The notes under the pieces are model-generated. The model did no database searches and had not been told where the DNA came from. It worked only from the letters and a program-made list of their open reading frames with translations. DNA of 64,000 bases, taken from NCBI GenBank assembly GCA_002401765.2, contig NVTY02000057.1, forward strand, positions 1-64,000, given 5' to 3'. The position numbers were made by a program, and so were the translations under genes. The stretch is from Thiotrichaceae bacterium (lineage in GTDB: Bacteria; Pseudomonadota; Gammaproteobacteria; SZUA-140). This document shows, one piece after another, positions 7,381 to 15,798 of the stretch; position 1 is the first letter of the stretch, and the number at the start of each line of letters is the position of its first letter.

Positions 7381-9066
7381 ATGAATACAATAATGGAAAT
7401 ATGCAAAATTAGGCGGCCAAGTCAACACTATGCCCTTCTATTCGCACTATTGGCCACTTTTATCTGCACCAGCACCCTGGCTAACCTTTCAGTGAGCGCG
7501 ATAACGCAAACGCCAGACAATAATGTCTGGCCAGTTCAACCAATCACCTATTCTATTACTGTTTCTACAGACCTTCCTGATGGGGTTTTTTTTAACATCA
7601 GGATAGAAGACGCCAACCGTAATAATATCTCAGCCGAATTTACTACCATAGCGCCATGCGGTTATAACGGGATTTTTTTCTGTGGCGAAGCATTCTCTGG
7701 CTCACCACTAACACTCCAGTTTTCATGGGAACCTTCATTCCAGGGCAGCGCTACAATTACATTTCACGTGGGGTGCAGTGGAACCAGCTGTGTTCCTGCT
7801 GCTCCAGTAACGGTAACAACCACTATTGAGCCGGAACCAGGCAATGGACTTATTAGAACAATACTCAATGACACACAACGCGCCACGGCTGAAACCCTCG
7901 ACAAACTCTGTGCCGACACATCGAGTGAAACGCTTATAAGCCAGTGTAGCAATCTCTCTTCATTAAGTGATTCAGAGATCAGTATTGCTTTAAATCAAAT
8001 CGCCCCCGATGAAGTCACGGCACAGGGCAGCAACTCCATCAGTGTCACCACCACCCAGCTCACCAATGTGCGCTCACGCCTGGCCTCGTTACGCAGCGGC
8101 CCATCAAAGACTCGCTTTGCACTGAAAGGGATTATGCTTGCGATGAATGGCGACACATTACCCGCAGGGCTACTGGCAGATAGCAGCGGCTTTGGCAGTG
8201 GCCTTATTAGCTCGCTGATTAAAGATAGTCGCCTCGGCCTGTTTATGAGTGGCCGTATTAATTTTGGTGAAAAAGACAGCACTAGCCGTGAGAGTGGTTT
8301 TGATTTCGAGACCCAGGGCATTACCGCAGGACTTGATTACTGGTATAGCAGCAAGCTCGTGATGGGCGCGGCCCTGGGCTACGCCAAAACCAGTTCAGAT
8401 TTCAATGAAAATGGTGGCAACCTCGACTCAACCGCACACAGCACCTCATTCTATGGCAGCTATTATTTACGCGAAGATGCCTACATCGATTGGATTGCCT
8501 CATTTGGCAAAAATAACTTCAGTACACGTCGCACGATTGTTTATTCTGGTGTTAACACCGCCACCGGCGGTGATACGAGCGGCCGGCAATTGGGGCTTAG
8601 CTCTACTGCCACCATCGACTACCGTATGGGCAGGCTGCTCATTAGCCCCTACATACGTGTCGATTATGTCAATGCAGACATCAAGGGCTATCGAGAAACA
8701 GGCGGAAGTGGGCTCGCACTTGCGATAGCGAAACAGCAAACAAAGTCCTTTGCAACTGCATTAGCAGTGCGCGCCTCACAAGCAATCAGCCAACGCTGGG
8801 GAGTATTAGTTCCCAGCGCATACGTCGAATGGGAGCATGAATTCAAAGACGATGGACGCTTAATCACCGCCCGCTTTGTAGAAGACCCAACAGTCGCGTT
8901 TAGTATTCCAACTGACGCCCCCGATCGCGACTACTTTAAATTGGGCGTGGCCTTGGCAGCAACCTTTCCACGTGGAAAATCCGCTTATATCAGCTTTGCC
9001 ACCATCTCCGGTCAGGACACCATCACTAGCGCGACTATAGACCTAGGTGGACGGATGGAGTTTTAA
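7381..9066 (+). CDS. Short autotransporter (type Va) with C-terminal beta-barrel
   Basis: Start chosen at ATG 7381 (561 residues), because a typical signal peptide (L-L-F-A-L-L-A-T-F-I-C-T-S-T-L-A) follows; an in-frame ATG at 7309 would add 24 residues. The first ~150 mature residues form a beta-rich passenger with several Cys. A helical segment follows, and the last ~270 residues form an autotransporter barrel with repeated amphipathic strands (G-L-F-M-S-G-R, G-I-T-A-G-L-D-Y-W, G-A-A-L-G-Y) ending in the outer-membrane signal ...GGRMEF. The passenger is much shorter than in classical adhesins and resembles no enzyme I recognise. It is transcribed divergently from the kinase gene. Confidence 0.82.
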   Translation: MNTIMEICKIRRPSQHYALLFALLATFICTSTLANLSVSAITQTPDNNVWPVQPITYSITVSTDLPDGVFFNIRIEDANRNNISAEFTTIAPCGYNGIFFCGEAFSGSPLTLQFSWEPSFQGSATITFHVGCSGTSCVPAAPVTVTTTIEPEPGNGLIRTILNDTQRATAETLDKLCADTSSETLISQCSNLSSLSDSEISIALNQIAPDEVTAQGSNSISVTTTQLTNVRSRLASLRSGPSKTRFALKGIMLAMNGDTLPAGLLADSSGFGSGLISSLIKDSRLGLFMSGRINFGEKDSTSRESGFDFETQGITAGLDYWYSSKLVMGAALGYAKTSSDFNENGGNLDSTAHSTSFYGSYYLREDAYIDWIASFGKNNFSTRRTIVYSGVNTATGGDTSGRQLGLSSTATIDYRMGRLLISPYIRVDYVNADIKGYRETGGSGLALAIAKQQTKSFATALAVRASQAISQRWGVLVPSAYVEWEHEFKDDGRLITARFVEDPTVAFSIPTDAPDRDYFKLGVALAATFPRGKSAYISFATISGQDTITSATIDLGGRMEF

Positions 9067-9123
9067 TCCGCCGCTAAAAAAATTAATGACCTGATGCTGC
9101 TGCCAACTCACTACCTAAAATAA

Positions 9124-9486
9124 TCAGACAAGCTTGGAAATATCTTCCGCAGCACGTTTCACATCTAAAAAAATCAATCCAAGGCGACAGTCCGCTTTAG
9201 TCAATACAGACAAAACAGCTTCGGAGCCAGCATGAGTCATTAAGACATAGCCCTTATCCCCTTTAATAAGAACCTGTTCCAAAGAACCTCGCGCCAGCTC
9301 CTGCGCCGTTCTGTCACCCAGAGATAACATCGCAGCAGCCATCGCTCCCACTCTGTCTTCATCCAGGTTAGCAGGTAACATCGCGGCCATCATCAAGCCA
9401 TCCGTAGAAATGACAGCAGATGCTTCAATATCAGCCGAAGCCCCCCCAAGCTCGCTTAATATTTCATTCAACATATCAGAACGCAT
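9124..9486 (-). CDS. Roadblock/LC7 domain protein (MglB-like)
   Basis: 120 residues covering one Roadblock/LC7 domain: an N-terminal helix, then I-E-A-S-A-V-I-S-T-D-G-L, the helix following A-A-M-L-P-A-N, and L-I-K-G-D-K-G-Y-V-L-M. Such proteins dimerise and regulate small Ras-like GTPases (MglB acts on MglA), or act in other signalling scaffolds. No MglA-like GTPase is present in the window. It follows the gene at 9535-10011 by about 48 bp and is probably co-transcribed with it. Confidence 0.8.
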   Translation of the reverse strand: MRSDMLNEILSELGGASADIEASAVISTDGLMMAAMLPANLDEDRVGAMAAAMLSLGDRTAQELARGSLEQVLIKGDKGYVLMTHAGSEAVLSVLTKADCRLGLIFLDVKRAAEDISKLV

Positions 9487-9534
9487 AAAATACTCCTAAA
9501 TAATCTAATTTTAATTGGGTGTCGGGTTCAAAGA

Positions 9535-10011
9535 TCAACGGACAAGGAGCGTGTATTCGAATACATCGAACTCACCTCCGCGCAAGACAGACTCAACATG
9601 CACACCTCTAAAGCGCTGCTCAGTAATCGCCTCCAGCACACCCTGCGCGGCGCCAAGCGTGAAAGTGCAACGACGCTCAGAGCCTTGCTCTTCACCGGCC
9701 GAGCAGACAGTCTCCTGTGTATATACACGAAACCCATCTTCGATCTCTTCTATCTTTTTTAAAAGCATTAAACGCGTTCCATCTTTACCTAACATAGCCG
9801 CCACTTTCTGCGTCACTTCATCCAGCCCTTGCTCAATACTTAAATCCAATTCCTTAGCAATAGTACGGCCTCGCGCACGGCCAGCTGCAATCAACGCAAT
9901 CGCGGTTGCTTTGTCACCCAAAGCGTCTTCCATTCCAGTAATGATCGATTTCAGGCACACAACACTACTATAGTCGCCTAATTCATCTCTTAGTTTCACA
10001 TTCAATATCAT
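9535..10011 (-). CDS. Putative V4R-like sensor domain protein
   Basis: 158 residues, ATG at 10011 preceded by ACAGGAGAT. The N-terminus (M-I-L-N-V-K-L-R-D-E-L-G) is followed by a helix with G-R-A-R-G-R. The C-terminal half has E-T-V-C-S-A-G-E-E-Q-G-S-E-R-R-C-T-F-T-L-G-A, which resembles the Cys/Gly segment of V4R (4-vinyl reductase, hydrocarbon-binding) domains, and ends in a beta strand. V4R and roadblock genes are sometimes neighbours, which supports the reading. V4R domains bind small hydrophobic ligands or metals. The ligand here is unknown and the family call is tentative. Confidence 0.5.
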   Translation of the reverse strand: MILNVKLRDELGDYSSVVCLKSIITGMEDALGDKATAIALIAAGRARGRTIAKELDLSIEQGLDEVTQKVAAMLGKDGTRLMLLKKIEEIEDGFRVYTQETVCSAGEEQGSERRCTFTLGAAQGVLEAITEQRFRGVHVESVLRGGEFDVFEYTLLVR

Positions 10012-10740
10012 ATCTCCTGTTAATAGCCCAGTATTCCAGTCCTTGATTATCAGGCACGACTAAGATCGGCAATATCACTATCGACTTTAGTAAAAGTAAT
10101 TATATTAATTTAATTATAATAAAATAAATGGTAGTTATATGCGGCGCTAAAACAGTACGTACAGCCATATAAATCCGTTCAACAAGCACTAGATCTCATC
10201 ACTGACTACGATAAATACTCAAAAAGGATGACACGAAATTCATACTTTACAAACTGCCATGGAAAATTCTGATTTGGGCGCTGGCAATAAATCATAGCTA
10301 AGAGATCATTCAAGTAGGCCGACCCAAAGCCATTATTTTTATACATCCTCAATACAGCATTGAATCGATGTAATTGTCTCCAACCCGAAAAAGATCAATA
10401 TTATCGCCGCCGTTGTGATTGCTGGACTGATAGGCGCACTGGCAATCAGCGTGGTATACCAACAGGGCGTACTACATCCGCAGCCCAACCGTACTGGCGG
10501 TTGGTGATGACGATGAAGTCTATTTTAATCTAGGCAGCATGCTCTTCCAGGTCGGCAATAAACTCACGCAAGACATCATCAAACAACAAGATATCCTGAC
10601 ACACCTGCTTAGCAGATTGAATGCCAAATTTGTTACCTCAAGGCGTCAATAGCAGGTAATACCCAAGGGACACACCGTAACAGGACTATTGCCAAAATTT
10701 GCAACGCTGATGTAGCGGATTGGGGGTTTAAGCGCTGCGT
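10012..10740. other. Gene-poor, probably decayed region
   Basis: No intact gene. On the plus strand 10380-10508 reads as a lysine-led hydrophobic helix (K-K-I-N-I-I-A-A-V-V-I-A-G-L-I-G) with no start codon. A shifted frame then continues at about 10491-10652 with G-D-D-D-E-V-Y-F-N-L-G and ends in TAG. The two frames together look like a frameshifted one-helix membrane protein, which I cannot identify. 10020-10370 is AT-rich, and I see nothing in it. Confidence 0.35.
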
Positions 10741-10806
10741 TCATGAATGAATAGAGCGGCCCTTAAGACGCGCATTTGGGTATTGCAGGATTTCCAGCAG
10801 TGCCAT
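10741..10806 (-). pseudogene. Peptide deformylase N-terminal stub
   Basis: ATG at 10806 starts M-A-L-L-E-I-L-Q-Y-P-N-A-R-L-K, which matches the conserved N-terminus of peptide deformylase (M-A-x-L-x-I-L-x-Y-P-D-x-R-L-R). The match breaks after 15 residues, and TGA follows at codon 22. The rest of the enzyme (about 150 residues with its HExxH motif) is absent. A functional def must exist elsewhere. This looks like a broken second copy. Confidence 0.5.
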
Positions 10807-10813
10807 CGAACAA

Positions 10814-10948
10814 TCAGCCGATGAGGATGTCGATGGGAGATAGGCGGGTTTCGATTCCTTCGCTGGCGATAATCTCCAGTGCAGATTCAAGTGAAGGTAT
10901 TCCCTTTCGCGACGATGCCGGGGTGATCTGGCCAACCACCACGGCCAT
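10814..10948 (-). CDS. Possible 44-residue small ORF, unidentified
   Basis: ATG at 10948, TGA at 10814-10816, 7 bp before the deformylase stub. The predicted peptide is amphipathic (A-V-V-V-G-Q-I-T, then I-P-S-L-E-S-A-L-E-I-I-A-S-E-G-I-E). It has no obvious ribosome site. It may be a small gene or the tail of another decayed gene. Confidence 0.25.
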   Translation of the reverse strand: MAVVVGQITPASSRKGIPSLESALEIIASEGIETRLSPIDILIG

Positions 10949-11028
10949 AAACCATTGTTCCCTGACTATTCCCCTATCCAGCCTTTCTCTCTAATCGAGA
11001 AGAAATTAACTCATTTTTAGGTGAACCA

Positions 11029-11817
11029 TTAATGCAATAACAAGTGGGTCATATAGATAACCATGACGCCACCACAGATCAATAACACTTGTAGCAATGA
11101 GGCACTCACTTCAGTGCGTTTATGCAGACCGGGGATCAAGTCCGATACTGCAATATAAATACAACTCGAGACCGCGATCGCCAGCATATAAGGCATTAAC
11201 CACTCAACACCATTCAGACCAAAATAACCAATCACGCCACCCAGTGGCGCGGTCAAACTAGAGAAGATATTTAAGACTAACGCGCGTGAACGACTCATGC
11301 CGCTATTCAGCAGCACCGCAAAATTACTCAACTCCTGCGGGATTTGATGCGCCATTACCGCCAGACTGGTGACAATACCCAGGTGGATATCAACCAGAAA
11401 AGCCGCCGCGATTAAGACCCCGTGAATCAGGTTATGCACCGCATCACCCACCACAATCAACGGCCCCGCTACACCTCCGTTATGCCCATCGCCCTCATGC
11501 GCATGATGATGCGCCTCGCAATCGGTGTGATGACAATGACGCCATATCACCATCTTCTCCATGATGAAGAAACCGAGCAGCCCCAACAGCACCGCAAACG
11601 TCACGCGGTGCGTATCGCCATCCGGCACGCTCTCCAGCGCATGAGGCAATAGAGCAAGGAAGGCAGCGCCTAATAAAGCACCCGTAGCAAAACTAATTAG
11701 GTGCGGTAACAGGCGAGTACGCATCGCGGTCGGCAACAACAGAAATAGACCTGCGGCAACCACACTCAGCACACCCACTAACAGACAAAATAGTACAATC
11801 CACGCCAACGGGCTCAT
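11029..11817 (-). CDS. ZIP-family divalent metal transporter
   Basis: 262 residues with about eight hydrophobic helices. A His-rich cytoplasmic loop (H-H-T-D-C-E-A-H-H-H-A-H-E) lies at about 115-130. The metal-path motifs are H-N-L-I-H-G in the fourth helix and H-Q-I-P-Q-E in the fifth, as in ZIP zinc/iron permeases. It imports Zn2+ or related cations across the inner membrane. It sits 56 bp downstream of the ankyrin lipoprotein on the same strand. No Zur-like box was identified by eye. Confidence 0.88.
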   Translation of the reverse strand: MSPLAWIVLFCLLVGVLSVVAAGLFLLLPTAMRTRLLPHLISFATGALLGAAFLALLPHALESVPDGDTHRVTFAVLLGLLGFFIMEKMVIWRHCHHTDCEAHHHAHEGDGHNGGVAGPLIVVGDAVHNLIHGVLIAAAFLVDIHLGIVTSLAVMAHQIPQELSNFAVLLNSGMSRSRALVLNIFSSLTAPLGGVIGYFGLNGVEWLMPYMLAIAVSSCIYIAVSDLIPGLHKRTEVSASLLQVLLICGGVMVIYMTHLLLH

Positions 11818-11873
11818 TGCCTGATCCTACTTATCAGTAACATCAAAAATATTCCAGCCTGCCATCAATTGCA

Positions 11874-12608
11874 TTAAGCACCGCGCTTTCTCAAATAGTC
11901 GACGGCTTCAAGCTGGTTTTGCTCCATCGCCCAATCAATCGCACTCTCACCATCGACTGTTTTAGCATCCATATCGGCACCATGCTGCAGCAACAGGTCG
12001 ATCATATCGAGTTTGCCCTGACGCGCCGCACGCATCAACGAGGTCTGCCCATCTTTGGCCTGTATATTGACATCAGCACCATGCGCGATCAGCAACTCAG
12101 CAATTTTCATATGGCCCATGAATGAAGCCACCATCAACGGCCCGATGGTTTCACGGTTGAAATCGTTCACCTCGGCACCATGGGCGATCAGAATCTCAAT
12201 CACCTCTGGTTCATCAGTCATAGGCGGTAACATCAGTGCGGTATTGCCATTGACGTCGCCTGCATTCACATCCGCCCCCATATCGATCATATGTTTGACG
12301 ATGCCGGGATACGGGCCTGAAACAGCCAGCATCAGTGGCGTTGTACCCAATACACCCGGTGCATTGATATCAACTTCACGCTTCAATAGTAACGCGGTAA
12401 TTTCAAGGTGACCGTGACGAATCGCCAGCGCTAGCGCCGAATCACCGGCACGATTAAAGACGTTCACGTCGATGCCCTGATGCAGCAGATCCTCAACCGC
12501 GCGTACACTGCCAGAGTCAACCGCATCAATCAACGGCGGATTACTACACCCTGACAGCATCCCCAGGGAACCCAACAAAACCATAACCTTCAAGAAATTC
12601 GTATTCAT
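11874..12608 (-). CDS. Ankyrin-repeat lipoprotein
   Basis: 244 residues. The signal peptide ends in lipobox M-L-S-G-C (Cys21). About six ankyrin repeats follow, with repeated G-A-D/E-V-N, G-x-T-x-L-M and A-x-x-x-G-H motifs, running to the C-terminus (ending Y-L-R-K-R-G-A). It should be anchored in the periplasm and bind protein partners. Family members often act as binding partners of secreted enzymes. No effector lies next to it, only the ZIP transporter downstream. Confidence 0.85.
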   Translation of the reverse strand: MNTNFLKVMVLLGSLGMLSGCSNPPLIDAVDSGSVRAVEDLLHQGIDVNVFNRAGDSALALAIRHGHLEITALLLKREVDINAPGVLGTTPLMLAVSGPYPGIVKHMIDMGADVNAGDVNGNTALMLPPMTDEPEVIEILIAHGAEVNDFNRETIGPLMVASFMGHMKIAELLIAHGADVNIQAKDGQTSLMRAARQGKLDMIDLLLQHGADMDAKTVDGESAIDWAMEQNQLEAVDYLRKRGA

Positions 12609-12717
12609 ACGCGAGAATTAACCATTATATGACCAATGAAAGAGCGGCAATTCTACAGGAGTTTAAGCAAAAAAGGACAATGGAACGCGGAGGAAGCGGG
12701 CGAAATGCCCATTCGTC

Positions 12718-13506
12718 TTAATCCACCATCCAGATCAACGTCGCCATGCGCCCGGTAACACCATCACGACGGTAAGAATAAAAATATTCGGGGCTGCTGA
12801 CGGTACACCACTGGCCGCCATAAATAGCACTGACGCCTTGTTTTCTCAGGATTAGCCTTGCCAACTGGTAGAGATCGGCATGCCAATGGCCGTCGCGAAC
12901 CGGGACAAAGGCATCGGCGGCAGCCGCATCACGCGCAACAAAGGCGGCATGTACCTCAGCCCCCACTTCAAATTGCTGCGGGCCAATGGCAGGGCCGAGC
13001 CACGCCATCAACGTTCGTGGTTCGCCTAACGCCGCGATGGTAGATTCGATCACCCCGTCAGCCAGCCCTCGCCAGCCCGCGTGAAGTGCCGCCACCGAAG
13101 TACCACGTTGATCACACAGTAATACTGGCAGGCAGTCTGCGCTGAGCACCGTACTGACGATACCCGTTTGAGAGGTAAAGCTAGCATCCGCTTCAATGCC
13201 AATAGGGCTATTGGCCGCATCGACACAATCAACCCCATGAATCTGCGTCAACCAGGTTGGCGATGCCGGTAACGCCAGTGCCTGTTGTAACCGTGTACGA
13301 TTAGCGGCCACCGCAACAAGATCGTCTGCAACATGATCGCCAAGGTTAAGCCCCGCATATTCGCCCACACTGCTGCCGCCGCAGCGCAATGAAGAGGCTG
13401 CCCGCACATGGGCCGGCGCAGGCCAGTCAGGGACAATCCAGCGCAGCCTTTCAACCGAATCAATTCGATCAGAAACAATGCGGCCTGAATCAATCCCGCC
13501 GGCCAT
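12718..13506 (-). CDS. pgeF: Peptidoglycan editing factor PgeF (YfiH, multicopper-laccase fold)
   Basis: 262 residues. Conserved family features: S-L-R-C-G-G-x-S near the N-terminus, T-Q-I-H-G, T-V-L-S-A-D-C-L-P-V-L-L-C-D, A-A-L-H-A-G-W-R-G-L-A-D-G-V, L-G-P-A-I-G and the C-terminal S-Y-R-R-D-G-V-T-G-R. YfiH/PgeF removes L-Ser misincorporated in peptidoglycan stems, and the family also shows purine nucleoside phosphorylase or laccase activity in vitro. The gene lies 2 bp after rluD, the usual rluD-yfiH operon. The first ~15 residues are weakly conserved and the true start could be slightly downstream. Confidence 0.9.
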   Translation of the reverse strand: MAGGIDSGRIVSDRIDSVERLRWIVPDWPAPAHVRAASSLRCGGSSVGEYAGLNLGDHVADDLVAVAANRTRLQQALALPASPTWLTQIHGVDCVDAANSPIGIEADASFTSQTGIVSTVLSADCLPVLLCDQRGTSVAALHAGWRGLADGVIESTIAALGEPRTLMAWLGPAIGPQQFEVGAEVHAAFVARDAAAADAFVPVRDGHWHADLYQLARLILRKQGVSAIYGGQWCTVSSPEYFYSYRRDGVTGRMATLIWMVD

Positions 13507-13508
13507 GT

Positions 13509-14468
13509 TTATTCAGCCAGTTTCAGGTCTTCGTCAAGCACTTGCAACAGCCGGCTCATATCCGTGGGTAGCGGCGCCTCCCATGACATCATCTCACCGC
13601 TGTCAGGGTGCACTAGCCCCAGTTTTGCCGCGTGCAGTGCTTGGCGTTTAAAAGTGCGCAACATACCATTCAGCACCTCGCCGCAGCCTTTAGGAATACG
13701 CAGCCGTCCACCGTAGACCGGATCACCCACAATCGGATAACGAATATGCGCCATGTGTACACGAATCTGATGAGTACGACCGGTCTCTAACTTCACTAGC
13801 GCATGGGTATGGGAACGGAAACGCTTTATCACCCGATAGTGAGTACGCGCCTCTTTACCGCGCCCAACCACTGCCATGCGGGTTCGCGCCGTGGGATGAC
13901 GCCCGATGGCGGCATCAACCGTACCACCTGCCGTCATCACGCCATTCACCACGGCTTGATATTCACGCTCAAATTCCCGCCGCTGGATCTGCTCGGTCAA
14001 CACCTTCTGCGATTTAAGGGTACGCGCCACCACCAGCAGACCGCTGGTATCTTTATCGAGGCGGTGCACGATTCCAGCACGCGGCACATTGGCTAGCTCT
14101 GGCGCACGGTGCAACAACGCATTCAACATCGTCCCTTCGCGATTGCCCGCAGCGGGATGCACCACCAGGCCAACGGGCTTGTTGATCACCAAAATCGATG
14201 CATCTTCATAGATAATATCGAGAGGAATCGCCTCCGGCTTTGAGTCAACCTCTTCTTCCAGCTCAACCGTAATTTCGATCTGCTCGCCGCCGCGTAACTT
14301 ATCTTTTGAACGCAATTGTTTGCCATCGACCAGTACCACCCCATCACACACCCACTGCTGCAGACGTGCACGCGAATAGTCCGAAAAAACCTGGGCCAGA
14401 ATCTTATCAAGACGCTGCCCCGCTAGCTCATCATCCACTGTCGCACTTAAATGCTCTATTTCACTCAT
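13509..14468 (-). CDS. rluD: 23S rRNA pseudouridine synthase RluD
   Basis: 319 residues. An S4 RNA-binding domain (about 17-75: G-Q-R-L-D-K-I-L-A) is followed by the RluA-type catalytic domain with H-R-L-D-K-D-T-S-G-L containing the catalytic Asp, and the late motif L-E-T-G-R-T-H-Q-I-R-V-H. RluD makes pseudouridines 1911, 1915 and 1917 in helix 69 of 23S rRNA. It is divergent from the BamD-like genes and followed by pgeF, the common gammaproteobacterial order. Confidence 0.93.
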   Translation of the reverse strand: MSEIEHLSATVDDELAGQRLDKILAQVFSDYSRARLQQWVCDGVVLVDGKQLRSKDKLRGGEQIEITVELEEEVDSKPEAIPLDIIYEDASILVINKPVGLVVHPAAGNREGTMLNALLHRAPELANVPRAGIVHRLDKDTSGLLVVARTLKSQKVLTEQIQRREFEREYQAVVNGVMTAGGTVDAAIGRHPTARTRMAVVGRGKEARTHYRVIKRFRSHTHALVKLETGRTHQIRVHMAHIRYPIVGDPVYGGRLRIPKGCGEVLNGMLRTFKRQALHAAKLGLVHPDSGEMMSWEAPLPTDMSRLLQVLDEDLKLAE

Positions 14469-14615
14469 GACAAACCGCCACCAAACCTTTTATTCACGAG
14501 CATATAAGCTCATAATCAATTCACAAGTGATCGACCTGTGCCGTTTTAACGGCACTTACCACTATTCATGGTGCCTTCACTGGAAAGGACACCCCGGCCA
14601 ACAGGATCTAAACAT

Positions 14616-15728
14616 ATGCGACCATCCAACACAGTATACTGTTTTATCGCTGCATTTTCGCTACTACTCTCAGGTTGTGCCACCACCGCACAAAACAGCA
14701 GTAGTGAGCTCCCTCATGAAAACCAGCACATGACTGCCAGCACAATCTATAGTTCAGGCAAAGAGGCGATGAACATTGGCGACAATCCAGCCGCGATTCG
14801 TCACTTCAATGCCCTCATTACACAATTTCCAACCGATAAATTTGCCCTACAGGGGCGCCTAGAACTCGCTTACGCTTACCATAAAACGGGTCAGAGCAGC
14901 TCCACCATTGCCACCACCGAGCGCTTTATCAACGAGCATCCACAACATAAAAACAGTGACTACGCCTATTACCTGCGCGGCCTCAGCGCCTATGAATCTG
15001 CCATTCGAAAACTTGATGCAGGGGCGACAGTCATCCCGTTCGAAGTCCAGATGGCACTCACCTTTCTAAATGAATTAAATAACCACTACCCCGATGGAAA
15101 ATATAGCGAAGACACCCGCCAGCGCATCAGCGCCCTTAACGAGCGTGTCGCACAACGGCTAGTGTTCTCAGCAAAACAGCAGCTAGACTTGGGCAATCCC
15201 GCCAGCGCCGCGCTACTCGCCAAACAAGTGGTCGATGATTATTCAACCACATCCGCTCTCCAGCAAGCAGCCATCATCACCAATCAGGCCTACCAAATTC
15301 TCGGGCTAAACAGCTCGCCACCACACAACCACGCTGCGGCTAAAATGGAACCCGCTTTAGTGCCCACCCCAGTCCCCTCTCCCGTTATCACCGCCACCCC
15401 AGGGCCTAAAAACCTGATGGCAAGCAGCAAGACCATCAGAGATACCCATTGGCTAATGTCGCAGGGCCCACAACTGTTCACTATCCAGGTACTCGGCACA
15501 GAGAATGAAGCATTACTACGCCAGCAGATTAAAAATGGCGGGCTGACCAACAAAGTGGCCTATTATAAAAAGAACCGCGGCGACATCGCCTGGTTTTCAC
15601 TGGTTTACGGCAGCTACACCAGCCGAGAGGCGGCACTAACGGCATCCCAGTCGCTACCGGCCTCTCTGAGTAAAAACAAGCCGTGGATCAGAAAGATCGG
15701 AGATATCCAAGCCTCGCTGAGTGAATAA
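14616..15728 (+). CDS. BamD-like TPR lipoprotein fused to a SPOR domain
   Basis: 370 residues from ATG 14616 (an upstream in-frame ATG at 14568 would place 16 odd residues before the signal). The signal ends in L-L-S-G-C. Residues about 35-235 mirror BamD: T-I-Y-S-S-G-K-E-A, Y-A-Y-Y-L-R-G-L, and Y-P-D-G-K-Y-S-E-D-T-R-Q-R. A Pro-rich linker follows, then a C-terminal SPOR-like domain (about 290-370: F-T-I-Q-V-L-G-T... V-Y-G-S-Y-T-S-R-E-A-A). SPOR domains bind glycan strands lacking stem peptides at division septa. It sits directly upstream of the true bamD and seems to be a paralogue, perhaps guiding outer-membrane assembly or glycan contact at the septum (inference). Confidence 0.8.
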   Translation: MRPSNTVYCFIAAFSLLLSGCATTAQNSSSELPHENQHMTASTIYSSGKEAMNIGDNPAAIRHFNALITQFPTDKFALQGRLELAYAYHKTGQSSSTIATTERFINEHPQHKNSDYAYYLRGLSAYESAIRKLDAGATVIPFEVQMALTFLNELNNHYPDGKYSEDTRQRISALNERVAQRLVFSAKQQLDLGNPASAALLAKQVVDDYSTTSALQQAAIITNQAYQILGLNSSPPHNHAAAKMEPALVPTPVPSPVITATPGPKNLMASSKTIRDTHWLMSQGPQLFTIQVLGTENEALLRQQIKNGGLTNKVAYYKKNRGDIAWFSLVYGSYTSREAALTASQSLPASLSKNKPWIRKIGDIQASLSE

Positions 15729-15741
15729 TGGGCTATAATCT

Positions 15742-15759
15742 AGGCCTCAACTGAGGCCT
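15742..15759. terminator. Hairpin between the SPOR-BamD gene and bamD
   Basis: Perfect 8-bp arms AGGCCTCA and TGAGGCCT with a two-base loop. There is no long T tract, so it may attenuate rather than terminate. A TATAAT hexamer lies just before it (15734-15739). Confidence 0.4.
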
Positions 15760-15798
15760 TTAACCCAGACCCGTTTTATTCAACCAAGTTGGTAACCC

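Noticed and set aside
9515-9973. 152-codon plus-strand ORF
   Set aside because: Antisense to the V4R-like gene; Ser/Pro/Arg-rich composition typical of a shadow frame.
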